Part shown: positions 10,126 through 19,200 of the stretch, piece by piece
Layout: the number at the start of each line of letters is the position of its first letter
Numbering within the stretch: position 1 is the stretch's first letter
Program-made: the position numbers and the translations under genes
Source of the DNA: Candidatus Paceibacterota bacterium
Lineage (GTDB): Bacteria; Verrucomicrobiota; Verrucomicrobiia; Limisphaerales; UBA8199
Length of the DNA stretch: 64,000 nt
Reading direction: 5' to 3'
Assembly: GCA_035452965.1 (NCBI GenBank)
Contig: DAOTCE010000003.1
Span: 248,001-312,000 of the forward strand
Notes under the pieces: model-generated
Databases searched by the model: none
Told to the model about the DNA's origin: nothing
The model's input: only the letters and a program-made list of their open reading frames with translations

Positions 10126-10177
10126 ACCCCTGTGTGTATCCCATGGGGAGCGCTCCCCATGGGATACACACAGGGGT
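10126..10177. repeat. 52-bp perfect palindrome, family copy 1
   Basis: The two 26-base arms are exactly complementary with no loop. The inner 20 bases of each arm read GTGTGTATCCCATGGGGAGC, and the outer flank is ACCCCT. The 40-bp core is identical to the palindrome at 46819-46868, and a diverged version lies at 61912-61955. It sits in the 434-bp gap (10004-10437) between the two GHL10-RCC1 paralogues. No open frame of interest covers it. Confidence 0.9.
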
Positions 10178-10186
10178 ATCGCCGGG

Positions 10187-10241
10187 TTCGCATCGGAATC
10201 GGACCGGTGTTTCGGGAGGAATCCAATATTCGCATCCGAAT
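10187..10241. promoter_or_regulatory. Pair of near-identical 13-mers 42 bp apart
   Basis: TTCGCATCGGAAT (10187-10199) and TTCGCATCCGAAT (10229-10241) are direct repeats with one mismatch, spaced exactly 42 bases (four helical turns). The second is also an inverted repeat (ATTCG, CATC, CGAAT). They lie about 200 bases upstream of the second GHL10-RCC1 gene and could be operator half-sites. No regulator is identified. Confidence 0.3.
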
Positions 10242-10380
10242 TGTAGGACTTCCTTGCTTGGCCAGCGAAGGGCAGCCGCGACGATGGTCCTGCCGGTCCA
10301 GGGACAGATAAATGGCGGGGTCGGCAGCAGGGTTGTTGGCGCTTATGCCCGGATGGCTCCACTTTGACCAGTTTGCCGGA

Positions 10381-10416
10381 TTGACCTTCCCCGGCGAAGG
10401 CGTAGGATGGTCCGAT
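10381..10416 (+). promoter_or_regulatory. Promoter-like pair TTGACC ... ATGGTCC (copy 2)
   Basis: TTGACC at 10381-10386 and ATGGTCCGAT starting at 10407, the same spacing as at 7054/7080. TAGGAT at 10403-10408 gives a 16-bp spacer and is a plausible -10. It lies just upstream of the GTG start at 10438, which supports that start over the ATG at 10312. Confidence 0.5.
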
Positions 10417-10437
10417 ATTTCATCTCTTGAAGTCGTC

Positions 10438-13062
10438 GTGAATACACATGCTCGCCGCCATCACCCACGAACCGTCGCCGGGGTGGTATCGCTCCGGCGC
10501 TGGATTTCCGCGCGGGGGAGGCGGCTGGCCGCCTTGCTTCTGTTCGCCGTAGGAGCGAGTTCGCTGCCCGCCCAGGAGTTCCGCGCGGCGTGGGTGGATA
10601 TCTTTCATGCCGGCATGAGCAGCCGGAGCGAAGTGGACACCCTGGTTTCGACCCTTGCCAGCGGCAACTACAACGCGGTCATCGTCCAGGTGCTTGGTTA
10701 CATGGATATGAACGGCAGCGCCTCGCATGGGGCCCATTGGCAATCGAACATTCTGCCCTGGTCTCCGCGCGTCAAGGCCGACTTCGATCCCCTGGCATAC
10801 CTGTGCACGCAGGCGCATGCCGCCGGCATAGAAGTCCACGCCTGGATTGGCGGCAGCGGCGGCGCCATGTATCGCGTCTCGCTTCCCCCGCCTAACGGAG
10901 TTTTCCCGCCCGCCGGCAACGCTACGCTGGCCGCTCATCCCGAATGGTTCATAGCACCCCGGGCCAACAGCGAGGAAGGCACTCCTCTGCCCGTTGACGG
11001 CTACTACTGTCTCGACATGGGATCTCCCGATGTGCAGGAATACCTTGTCAGCATTGTGAGGGAATTGGTGACGAACTACCCGATTGATGGCATCAACTGG
11101 GACGACGAAATCAACGGCGCGGGCTACACTGCGGGTTTCGGCTATCCTGCTCTCAGTCACGCCCGTTCCGGCCTGGCCCGTTTCCGCCTCAACACCGGCT
11201 ACGTCGGCACCCCCAGTAATACGAATACCAACTGGGCCAACTATCGCCGCCGCTTCAAGAACGAGCTCATGGCCCGCGTTCAGGCCGAGATCCAATCCAT
11301 CAAGAGCAACCCGCGCCAGCCGCTGCGCCACACCAGCGCCGCGCTCGCTTACAGCCCTGTCCCGGGCTCGTGCGACTTCACCACCTCCACCCCCTATCTT
11401 TACTTCTGCGATTGGGCCGGGATGCTGCACAACGGCTGGGTGGATGCGGTCATCCCGCAGACCTATAGCAAGAGCACGTTCAAATCATGGGCGGACCGTA
11501 TCACCTCCTGTTGGATATCCGTCCGGCCGGTGTTCATGGGCATCAGCTTCAGCGGTCTGGACATTCCGACCATGACCGACGAGATCAGCTATCTGCGTGA
11601 CAAAGGGCTCAAGGGGTACGCGACTTACTCCTACTTTACCGCCCCGGCCAATTGGTGGTCGTATGCCGCCGGAAACCTCAATACGAACGTGGTCAGTACC
11701 CCTCCCATGCCGTGGCGCAATCCTGCCACTGCTACCGAAGGCATGATGTGGGGCCGCGTCAAAGACGGCGCCACCGGGCAATACGTGGACGACGCCACTG
11801 TGAGCATCACCGGCGGGCCGACCGTTCGGACCGATGGCAACGGTTACTACGTGGCCACACTCATTCCCGCCACAGCCGGCGGCACCCCTTATGTGGCGAC
11901 TGCCACCAAGAAGGGCGCCGGCTCGTTGACCATAGCAAACGCCGTCGTCCTGGCCGGCGATGTCGTCCGCTATGACTTTACGCTGGTCCTGCCGCCGCCG
12001 CCGCCCGTGTCCACCTGGGGCGACAACACCTTCGGCCAATGCAACACTCCGGCAACGGTCACCAATGCGATCGCCGTGGCTGCGGGCGCCTGGCACACGC
12101 TGGCCCTGCGGGCCGATGGCATCGTCGTCGCCTGGCAGGATGATTCCTACGGACAATGCGCCGTGCCGGACTCGCTCAACAGCGCCCTGGCTATTGCCGC
12201 TGGCGGTTATCATAGCCTGGCCATCCGTACCGATGGCCAAGTCCTCGCCTGGGGTGCCAACGACTACGGCCAGACCAATGTGCCGGCGGATTTGGACAAC
12301 GTGCTGGCCATTGCCGCCGGCACCTGGCACAGCGTCGCGCTGCGAACCGACGGCACGGTGGTGGCCTGGGGCGACAATAGCTTCGGGCAAACCAAGCAAC
12401 CCGCCGGGCTCAGCGATGTGGTCGCTATTGCCGCGGGCGGCAACCACACGCTGGCGTTGCGGGCCAATGGCACGGTGGTCGCCTGGGGCGAAAACACTGA
12501 TGCGGAAGGCAGGTTGGCGGGGCAGTCCGTGGTGCCGCTGGGCCTGGCCAACGTGGTGGCCATTGCGGCCGGCGAATATCACAGTCTGGCGGTGAAAGCC
12601 GATGGCACGGTGACTTCTTGGGGCGACAATTCACGAGGACAATGTGATGTCCCGGCCGGACTGGCTGACGTGGTGGCAGTGGCCGGTGGCGCGGCGCACA
12701 GCTTGGCCCTTACCACCAACGGCACCGTGGTGGCCTGGGGAGCAAACTGGAGCGGTCAGGCCGCCGTCTCGTCCGGGCTGCCGCCTGCGGCCAACATCGC
12801 CGCCGGCGCCTACCATACGGTGGTGCTGATGCAAGGCTACCTGCCGGTGCCGCTGCTCCTGAATCCCGCCCGGGATGGCACCCGCTTCAGCACACTGGTG
12901 CAGACATTGGTGCGCAAGAGCTACGCTCTCCAGTACAAGGAATCCCTCACCGCGACGACCTGGACCGATGTCTGCACCCGGCCCGGGAACGGCGGCCTCC
13001 AAATCCTCACCGATCCGGCTGCCACCGGGACACAGCGGTACTACCGGATGCGGCAGTGGTAA
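10438..13062 (+). CDS. Secreted GHL10 glycoside-hydrolase-like protein with RCC1 propeller (paralogue)
   Basis: 874 residues from GTG 10438. An in-frame ATG at 10312 would put the promoter-like pair inside the gene and add a long N-terminus without signal character. A basic segment followed by RLAALLLFAVGASSLPAQ is a signal peptide, then EFRAAWVDIFHAG opens a GHL10 barrel (about 10570-11700; PIDGINWDDEIN is the equivalent of DIDGIHYDYVRF in the neighbour). A carboxypeptidase-regulatory-like domain (about 11745-11990), RCC1 repeats (about 12007-12830) and the C-terminal module ending YYRMRQW follow. The RCC1 part is very close to that of the preceding paralogue, indicating a tandem duplication with loss or gain of the Ig domain. 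Confidence 0.85.
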   Translation: MNTHARRHHPRTVAGVVSLRRWISARGRRLAALLLFAVGASSLPAQEFRAAWVDIFHAGMSSRSEVDTLVSTLASGNYNAVIVQVLGYMDMNGSASHGAHWQSNILPWSPRVKADFDPLAYLCTQAHAAGIEVHAWIGGSGGAMYRVSLPPPNGVFPPAGNATLAAHPEWFIAPRANSEEGTPLPVDGYYCLDMGSPDVQEYLVSIVRELVTNYPIDGINWDDEINGAGYTAGFGYPALSHARSGLARFRLNTGYVGTPSNTNTNWANYRRRFKNELMARVQAEIQSIKSNPRQPLRHTSAALAYSPVPGSCDFTTSTPYLYFCDWAGMLHNGWVDAVIPQTYSKSTFKSWADRITSCWISVRPVFMGISFSGLDIPTMTDEISYLRDKGLKGYATYSYFTAPANWWSYAAGNLNTNVVSTPPMPWRNPATATEGMMWGRVKDGATGQYVDDATVSITGGPTVRTDGNGYYVATLIPATAGGTPYVATATKKGAGSLTIANAVVLAGDVVRYDFTLVLPPPPPVSTWGDNTFGQCNTPATVTNAIAVAAGAWHTLALRADGIVVAWQDDSYGQCAVPDSLNSALAIAAGGYHSLAIRTDGQVLAWGANDYGQTNVPADLDNVLAIAAGTWHSVALRTDGTVVAWGDNSFGQTKQPAGLSDVVAIAAGGNHTLALRANGTVVAWGENTDAEGRLAGQSVVPLGLANVVAIAAGEYHSLAVKADGTVTSWGDNSRGQCDVPAGLADVVAVAGGAAHSLALTTNGTVVAWGANWSGQAAVSSGLPPAANIAAGAYHTVVLMQGYLPVPLLLNPARDGTRFSTLVQTLVRKSYALQYKESLTATTWTDVCTRPGNGGLQILTDPAATGTQRYYRMRQW

Positions 13063-13069
13063 CCGGGAC

Positions 13070-13699
13070 ATGACCGAGTGGAATATCCAGTCCCGCGCCC
13101 ACGCGTGCGCCGCCTGCGGCAAACCTTTCGCCGACCAGGAACCCTATCACACGCTGCTCTTCGATGAGAAAGCCGACTTTCGCCGGTCAGATATTTGCGG
13201 CGACTGCTGGCAGAAGCAATACAGCCAGGGCGCCCGCGATCGCAAAGGCTTTGTCTCCTACTGGCAGGGAGTCTATGTCGCGCCGCCGCCGCCCACTGAT
13301 GCGATCCAGCGGGAAACCGCCGAGTCGCTCCTGCGGAAACTCATCGAGCAGAACGACCCGCGCTACGTTCCCGCCGGCTTTATTCTGGCCGTCATGCTCG
13401 AACGCAAACGCCTGCTTAAGGTCAAGGAGCAGATCACGCGCGAGGGCCAGCGGGTGTTCATTTATGAACAGCCCGCCACCGGCGACGTCTTCACCATCGT
13501 TGACCCCGCCTTAAAGCTCGACCAACTCGAGCAGGTCCAGCGCGACGTCGCCTCCCTCCTTGAGCACGGCTTGCATCCTCCCGAGCCGCCGGTCCCGCTT
13601 GCGGCAAGTGAGTCTGCTGCCCCGGCTGAGCCTGAGACTCCCGCCGAAGCCGCCAAGTCCGAGGGTCCAGCCGGACCCGCACCGGCAGAAACGCCCTGA
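13070..13699 (+). CDS. Hypothetical protein with zinc-ribbon-like cysteines
   Basis: 209 residues. The start is the ATG at 13070, 7 bases after the preceding stop; the frame is open further upstream but overlaps the GHL10-RCC1 gene. Two CxxC pairs (C13/C16 and C43/C46) suggest a small zinc ribbon. The middle is a charged helical region (RKLIEQNDPRYVPAGF, LAVMLERKRLLKVKEQI). The last 45 residues are a Pro/Ala/Glu-rich low-complexity tail. No signal peptide is visible, so it is probably cytoplasmic. I do not recognise a named family. It is followed 18 bases later by rnc. Confidence 0.75.
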   Translation: MTEWNIQSRAHACAACGKPFADQEPYHTLLFDEKADFRRSDICGDCWQKQYSQGARDRKGFVSYWQGVYVAPPPPTDAIQRETAESLLRKLIEQNDPRYVPAGFILAVMLERKRLLKVKEQITREGQRVFIYEQPATGDVFTIVDPALKLDQLEQVQRDVASLLEHGLHPPEPPVPLAASESAAPAEPETPAEAAKSEGPAGPAPAETP

Positions 13700-13717
13700 G
13701 CGCATTACTGCTCCCGG

Positions 13718-14446
13718 ATGACCACCGCCCTGAAGCCTCCCGCCACCGGACACGAAGAATTGCAGGCCCGGCTGGGCTATGTATTCCGCGACCCTGCTTT
13801 GCTGCAGCTCGCCCTGACTCATCCCTCGGTTGCTCATGAGCAGGGCCCCGCCATGCAAACCAACCAGCGGCTGGAATTTCTCGGGGACGCCGTCCTGCAG
13901 CTTGTACTCACCCGCGAGCTGTACGAGAAGTTCCCTGCTTTCGGCGAAGGCCCGCTGACCAAGGCACGCGCCAAGCTGGTCAATCGCCGCACCTTGGCTG
14001 AGCGCGCCCGAGCCCTTGGCCTAGGCACGCACCTGATTGTCAGCCGGGGCGAAGATCTGCATGGCGGCCGGGAACGGCCCTCCGCGCTGGCCGATACCTA
14101 CGAAGCCCTGCTTGGCGCAGTGTTGCTCGATGGCGGCTACGAAGCCGCCCGTGAGTTCATCCTGCGCCAGTTTCAGGCGTCCTTCGGCGGACTCTCCGCG
14201 ATTCCTATTCTGGAGAATCCCAAGGGCGAGTTGCAGGAATTGCTGCAAGCCGTTTCGCCCGAAGCTCCGCAGTATGAGGTCGCTTCCGCCACCGGTCCCG
14301 ACCACGACCGGATTTTCGAGTGCATCGTGCAGCACGGCGGAGTGGAACTGGCGCGCGGCCGGGGCAAGAGCAAGAAAGCTGCTGAGAGTGAAGCCGCGCT
14401 GGCCGCACTGGCGGCTTTACGCGCGAAAAAGGAAGGCAAGTCGTGA
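13718..14446 (+). CDS. rnc: Ribonuclease III
   Basis: 242 residues, normal for the family. The RNase III signature RLEFLGDAVL is at 51-60 (acidic residues E53 and D57); the second acidic site is ADTYEALLGAV (D126, E129). A C-terminal double-stranded-RNA-binding domain spans about 168-235 (NPKGELQELLQ; RGKSKKAAESEAA). It cleaves dsRNA in rRNA and mRNA maturation. Its stop overlaps the GTG start of the BtpA-family gene (14443-14446), suggesting translational coupling. Confidence 0.96.
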   Translation: MTTALKPPATGHEELQARLGYVFRDPALLQLALTHPSVAHEQGPAMQTNQRLEFLGDAVLQLVLTRELYEKFPAFGEGPLTKARAKLVNRRTLAERARALGLGTHLIVSRGEDLHGGRERPSALADTYEALLGAVLLDGGYEAAREFILRQFQASFGGLSAIPILENPKGELQELLQAVSPEAPQYEVASATGPDHDRIFECIVQHGGVELARGRGKSKKAAESEAALAALAALRAKKEGKS

Positions 14447-15234
14447 AAACACTATTCGACACGCATCGCAAGGTCCTGATTGGAGTTGTTCACCTCCGCC
14501 CGCTGCCGGGCGCGCCGCGCTGGCAGGGCGACATGGAAGCCGTGATCCGGCTGGCGGTGAACGATGCCCGCGCCTATGAGCGCGGCGGCGCGCACGCGCT
14601 CTTCATCGAGAACTTCGGCGACATACCCTTTACCAGGGGCAGTGTTGCGCCCGAAACTATCGCCGCCATGGCCGCCGCCGGGCGCGCCGTCCGCCAGGCC
14701 GTCAAGCTTCCTGTCGGCTTCAATGTCCTGCGCAACGACGCCCGCGCCGCCCTGGCGCTGTGTGCGGTCTGCGGCGGCGCGTTCATCCGTGTCAACGTCC
14801 ACACCGGCGGTATGCTGACCGACCAGGGGCTCATCGAGGGCAATGCCTACGAGACCCTGCGCTATCGCCAGCGGGTTTGTCCCCGCGCGCAAATCTTCGC
14901 TGATGTCCACGTCAAACACGCCGTGCCGCTGGGAAACTGGACCATCGAGGACGCCGCCCGCGACACGGTCGAGCGCGGCCTGGTGGATGCCCTGATCGTC
15001 TCCGGCGCCGGCACTGGACTGGAAACCGACTTGGCGGATGTCGAGCGCGTGCGCCGCACTGCCCCAAGCACAAAAATCCTGCTCGGCAGCGGTGTGACCC
15101 TCGCGAACGTCCGTGAATTTCTGCCCGTTGCCGACGGCTTTATCGTCGGCAGTTCGCTCAAGGCAGGAGGAAAGGTGTCCAATCCTGTTGACCCCAAACG
15201 GGTCGCCGCCCTCGTCCGCGCCATCAAACGCTGA
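14443..15234 (+). CDS. BtpA/SgcQ family protein
   Basis: 263 residues from a GTG start that overlaps the rnc stop by four bases. The opening VLIGVVHLRPLPGAP and the following YERGGAHALFIENFGDIPF are diagnostic of the BtpA family, a TIM-barrel group that includes a photosystem I biogenesis factor in cyanobacteria and SgcQ in enterobacteria. The C-terminal part (KILLGSGVTLANVREFLPVA, then DGFIVGSSLK) resembles phosphate-binding barrel ends. The role in a non-photosynthetic bacterium is unknown; the ligand is probably a phosphorylated metabolite by fold analogy only. Confidence 0.88.
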   Translation: MKTLFDTHRKVLIGVVHLRPLPGAPRWQGDMEAVIRLAVNDARAYERGGAHALFIENFGDIPFTRGSVAPETIAAMAAAGRAVRQAVKLPVGFNVLRNDARAALALCAVCGGAFIRVNVHTGGMLTDQGLIEGNAYETLRYRQRVCPRAQIFADVHVKHAVPLGNWTIEDAARDTVERGLVDALIVSGAGTGLETDLADVERVRRTAPSTKILLGSGVTLANVREFLPVADGFIVGSSLKAGGKVSNPVDPKRVAALVRAIKR

Positions 15235-15283
15235 CTCCCGGAGGGCGGCTTCGCCCCAGCCAGCCGGAGAATGCACCCTCAAA

Positions 15284-15311
15284 TTTGTGGCACCGTTGAG
15301 GTGCCGACAAA
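15284..15311 (+). terminator. Imperfect hairpin before the ABC transporter genes
   Basis: GGCACC, GTTGA, GGTGCC, with the stem extended by TTTGT and a one-base bulge against ACAAA. A T5 run follows 8 bases later (15319-15323). It may terminate the rnc-BtpA transcript or be part of the leader of the ATPase gene that starts at 15361. Weak evidence. Confidence 0.3.
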
Positions 15312-15360
15312 CAGGCAGTTTTTACTGTCCTTGCCTGGCATTTTTGCCCAACACTCCAGC

Positions 15361-16071
15361 ATGCCAACGCCAGCACCGTTCCTCAAACTGGCCAGCGTGA
15401 CTCAGCGCTACGACGCGCCGGACAAGTCGGAGGCGCTGACGGTGCTCAAGGACGTATCGCTCGAAGTCGCGCGCGGCGAATCGCTTGCCATCGTCGGCCC
15501 CTCCGGCTCCGGCAAGAGCACGCTGCTGCACATCATCGGCACGCTCGACCGGCCCACAAGCGGGTCGGTCGCGCTCGACGGTCAGGACCCGAGTGTCCTG
15601 ACCGAGCGGCAGCTCGCGGCCGTGCGCAACCGCCAGATCGGCTTCGTTTTCCAGGCCCACTATCTCCTGCCGCAATGCACTGTGCTCGAGAACGTTCTGG
15701 TCCCGACCCTCGCATGTCCAGAGGCGGCGGCGCGCGATGGTGCCGGTAACCGGGCGGAGCGCCTCCTGAACCGCGTCGGCTTGGGCGAACGCAAGGCCCA
15801 CCATCCCGGTGAACTCTCCGGCGGTGAGCAGCAACGCGTCGCCGTCGTTCGCGCCTTGATCAATCAGCCGCAGCTTCTGCTCGCCGACGAACCCACCGGC
15901 TCCCTCGACCACGCCTCCGCCCAGCAGCTCGGCCAACTCCTGCTGGAGTTGAACCGCGAGGAAGGCGTGACGCTCATCGTCGTCACCCATGCCCTGGAAC
16001 TGGCCCGGCTCATGGGTCGTGTGCTGCAGTTGAAGGACGGGCGCCTCACGCCTGTGGGTCAGGAGACCTAG
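15361..16071 (+). CDS. LolD/MacB-type ABC transporter ATP-binding protein
   Basis: 236 residues. ATG 15361 is preferred; the frame extends upstream to 15271 but through the hairpin region and without family similarity. Walker A is GPSGSGKST (46-54), the signature is LSGGEQQRVAVVRAL and Walker B is LLLADEPTG. The length and motifs fit the LolD/FtsE/MacB subfamily, which works with FtsX-type permeases in lipoprotein release or mechanotransmission. The very large FtsX-like permease lies 158 bases downstream and is the obvious partner. Confidence 0.92.
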   Translation: MPTPAPFLKLASVTQRYDAPDKSEALTVLKDVSLEVARGESLAIVGPSGSGKSTLLHIIGTLDRPTSGSVALDGQDPSVLTERQLAAVRNRQIGFVFQAHYLLPQCTVLENVLVPTLACPEAAARDGAGNRAERLLNRVGLGERKAHHPGELSGGEQQRVAVVRALINQPQLLLADEPTGSLDHASAQQLGQLLLELNREEGVTLIVVTHALELARLMGRVLQLKDGRLTPVGQET

Positions 16072-16096
16072 CTCGGAAATCTCATGCCCAGGCAGA

Positions 16097-16168
16097 AAGA
16101 CAGAATCATTCCCGGAGCGAAGACGCCTGAGTCAATTCCCATGATTCTGTCTTCCCATGATTCTGTCT
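16097..16168. repeat. Inverted plus direct repeat AAGACAGAATCAT
   Basis: The 13-base arm AAGACAGAATCAT (16097-16109) pairs perfectly with ATGATTCTGTCTT (16141-16153) across a 31-base loop. A second copy of the right arm, ATGATTCTGTCT, follows at 16157-16168, so CCCATGATTCTGTCT is a direct repeat. It lies between the ATPase and permease genes and could be an attenuator, an mRNA-processing site or a small mobile palindrome. Confidence 0.7.
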
Positions 16169-16229
16169 CTTTGGTTGCGGCCTTGGCAATCGCTCGGCTG
16201 CAAGCGGTGGGAAACCGGTGGTGCGTGCG

Positions 16230-19200
16230 ATGACCTTGTGGACACTCATCCGCCGCAACCTGCGCTTTCATGCGCGCGCGCATCTGGGCGTGGTGCTCGG
16301 CGCGGCCATCGGCAGCGCGGCCCTGATCGGCGCGCTGGTGGTGGGCGACTCGGTCCGCGAGACCCTCACCAATATGGCCTTGCGCCGGTTGGGCAAGATT
16401 CACTTCGCCCTTAGCGCGCACGACCGCCTTTTCCAAACCGACCTGCGGCCGCGCCTGTCGGCCGCTCAACCACCGGGTTCAATCCGTGTTCCCTCCGCGC
16501 CCTCAACTTATATCCACCCGTTCCCAGCTTCTCCGGAATCCTCCGCGCTAGTGCTTCCCGGCATTGTTGCCCGCCAGGACGGTGCGGCGCGCGCCAACCG
16601 TGTGAACGTGCTCGGCGTAGTTGTCGGGGCATGGCCGCGCCTGGCTGACTGGGGAAAGCTCTCCCCCGGCGCCTGGCTTTCAGGCCCCGAGGGAGAGCGC
16701 CTTAACCGTGACGGCGTCACGATGATGCTGCGCGAACAGGGCAAAGGCCCGCTCTCGGAATGGAAGGCCGGCGGGACGGCGTTCGTCAACCAAACTCTCG
16801 CCCGGCAACTCGCCGCCCGAGAAGGCGATGAAGTCATTCTGCGTGTGCGTAAGCCCAGCGCCCTGGGGCTGGACGCGGCGATCAGCCCGCGCAACGAGGA
16901 TACCGTTGCCATCCGGCTCAAAATCGGCGCGATCCTGCCTCCCGACCTGCTGAGCGAGTTCAGCCTCATGCCACAGTCCGCCCCGCCTGCGAACCTGTTC
17001 CTGCCCTTGGGATTCCTGTCCGACAAAGTCGGCGTCCACGAACAAGCCAACCTGCTGGTCGCCGGGCCAGCCTCGGCGCCGCCCAAGGCTGGCCTATGGG
17101 ATGGCCTGCGCACCCAGCTCGCACGCTGGTTGTGGAGGCGCGCTCCTCTACTCCCGGTGCGCCAAACGGATCCCATGTGCAATTATTACCACGCGGACCC
17201 TGCCAACCTGGCCGCGCGCGCCGCCCGCCGGCTTGAACCCAAGCGCGTGCAAGCCGTCCCTGACCAACTGGCCCTGCCGTGGCTCAATACCGAACTTGCC
17301 CGCGCCTGGCTGCCGGAAGACGCCGGATTGTCAATTCACGAGGTCAAGTCGCCATCGAGCACAGCGGGTAGTGACAACATCCCGCCGTCGGTCGAGGTAG
17401 CTAGCGCGCGCATCTTCCTCGAGCCGGTCGTGGCCGCCGCCGCACTCACGCCCCGGAGTGTGCTGCTTACTAACCGCCCGGCGTATCAGGCGGACAATTC
17501 CAACGACCTAGCCTTCGCTCAGTTGGTCACCAACGGCGTGCGCGTCCTTACCTACTTGGCCAATCTCATTCGTGCCGGCGACCGGGCCACGCCCTACTCG
17601 ATGGTGACGGCAGCAGACGGGCCATTCGTGCCAGCGGGCATGGGGGATGACGAGATTCTCGTCAACCAGTGGCTGGCGGATGACTTACAGGTTAAGGCGG
17701 GCGACTCCGTCGCGCTGAGCTACTACGTCGTGGATTCTGGCAGCCGGTTGGTCGAGCGCACAAACTCATTTCGCGTGCGGCAGGTTGTCCCGCTCAAGGG
17801 CATCTATGCCGATCGGACGCTGATGCCTGAATTTCCGGGTCTTGCCAAAGCGGAGACCACGCGCGACTGGGATGCTGGTTTCCCGCTCGTTTACCCGATC
17901 CGGGCCAAAGACGAAGCTTACTGGAAAACTTACCGCGGAACACCCAAAGCGTTTGTGACGCTGGCGGCGGGCCAGGCGATGTGGGCAAACCGGTTTGGGG
18001 CGATCACCGCTATCAGGTATGCCGTGCCGACCAATACCTTCGCCAGCACCTGCTGCGACGCTGTGTATCGCAACTTGCTGGCCAATCTGCGGCCGGAGGA
18101 TGTCGGCCTCCGGTTCGAGGCCGTTCGCGAGCAGGCGCTCAAGGCGGCGGCGCAAGGGCAGGACTTCGGACAACTGTTCCTCGGGTTCAGCCTGTTCCTC
18201 GTCATGGCGGCGCTGTTGCTCATGGCGTTGCTCTTTCAGCTTGGCCTGGAACAGCGGACTGCCGAGGTCGGCATACTGCTGGCGCTCGGCCTGACGTCGA
18301 AGCAGGTGCGGCGGCTGTTGCTGGCCGAGGGCGCGGCGTTGGCTCTGGTGGGTGGCGTAATTGGCGCGCTGGTCGGGCTGGGATATGCCAAAGCGATGGT
18401 CTGGGCTCTAACTACCGTGTGGCGGAGCGCGATCGGCAGCGCCGAACTTCAATTCCACGCGACGGCGGCCAGCCTCTTTGTCGGCCTCTGCGCCAGCACC
18501 GTCGTGGCGACGCTGACCATCTGGCTGACGCTGCGCAAACTGGCGGGGCGGCCCGCGCGGGTGTTACTCGGCGGCGAAGTTCAAAGTCCAAAGTCCGAAG
18601 TCCCGAGTCGGGGGGTATGGCTTGCGCTGGCTTCGGGCGTGGCGGCGGTCGCAATGGTCTGCTGGGCGCTCGTAAGCGGCCGGAATGCAGACCCGGGCGT
18701 GTTCTTTGGCGCGGGGGCGCTGTTGCTGGTGGCGGGGTTGGCTGCGGCGGCTGCGTGGCTGGGGCAACTGGCGCGGGCGGCGGATGCGACGCACTTGACT
18801 CTGCGCGGGTTAGGGGTGCGCGGGTGCGCGCGGCGGCCCAAGCGCAGCCTGGCGACCATCGCCCTGCTGGCCTGCGGCTCCTTTGTGATCGTAGCCATAG
18901 GTGTGTTCCGGCTCGACGCCAGCCGCGACGCCACCCGCCACGACTCCGGCACCGGCGGCTTCGCGCTCATCGGCGAATCCACCATGCCCATCGTCCAGGA
19001 CCTGAACACCAAAGCCGGGCGCGAATTCTATGGCCTGAACGCCGAGCAGCTTGCGGGCGTGAACGTGGTCCCGCTGCGCGTACGGGAGGGTGACGTGGCC
19101 AGTTGCCTGAACCTGAACCGGGCGCAGAGGCCGCGCCTCCTCGGCGTAAAGCCCGAGCTGCTGGCAGGCCGGTTCACCTTTGCCAGCGCCGCCAAAGGTC

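Noticed and set aside
15271..15360. N-terminal extension of the ABC ATPase from an upstream start
   Set aside because: It crosses a hairpin and has no similarity to the ATPase family; the motif-based start at 15361 is preferred.
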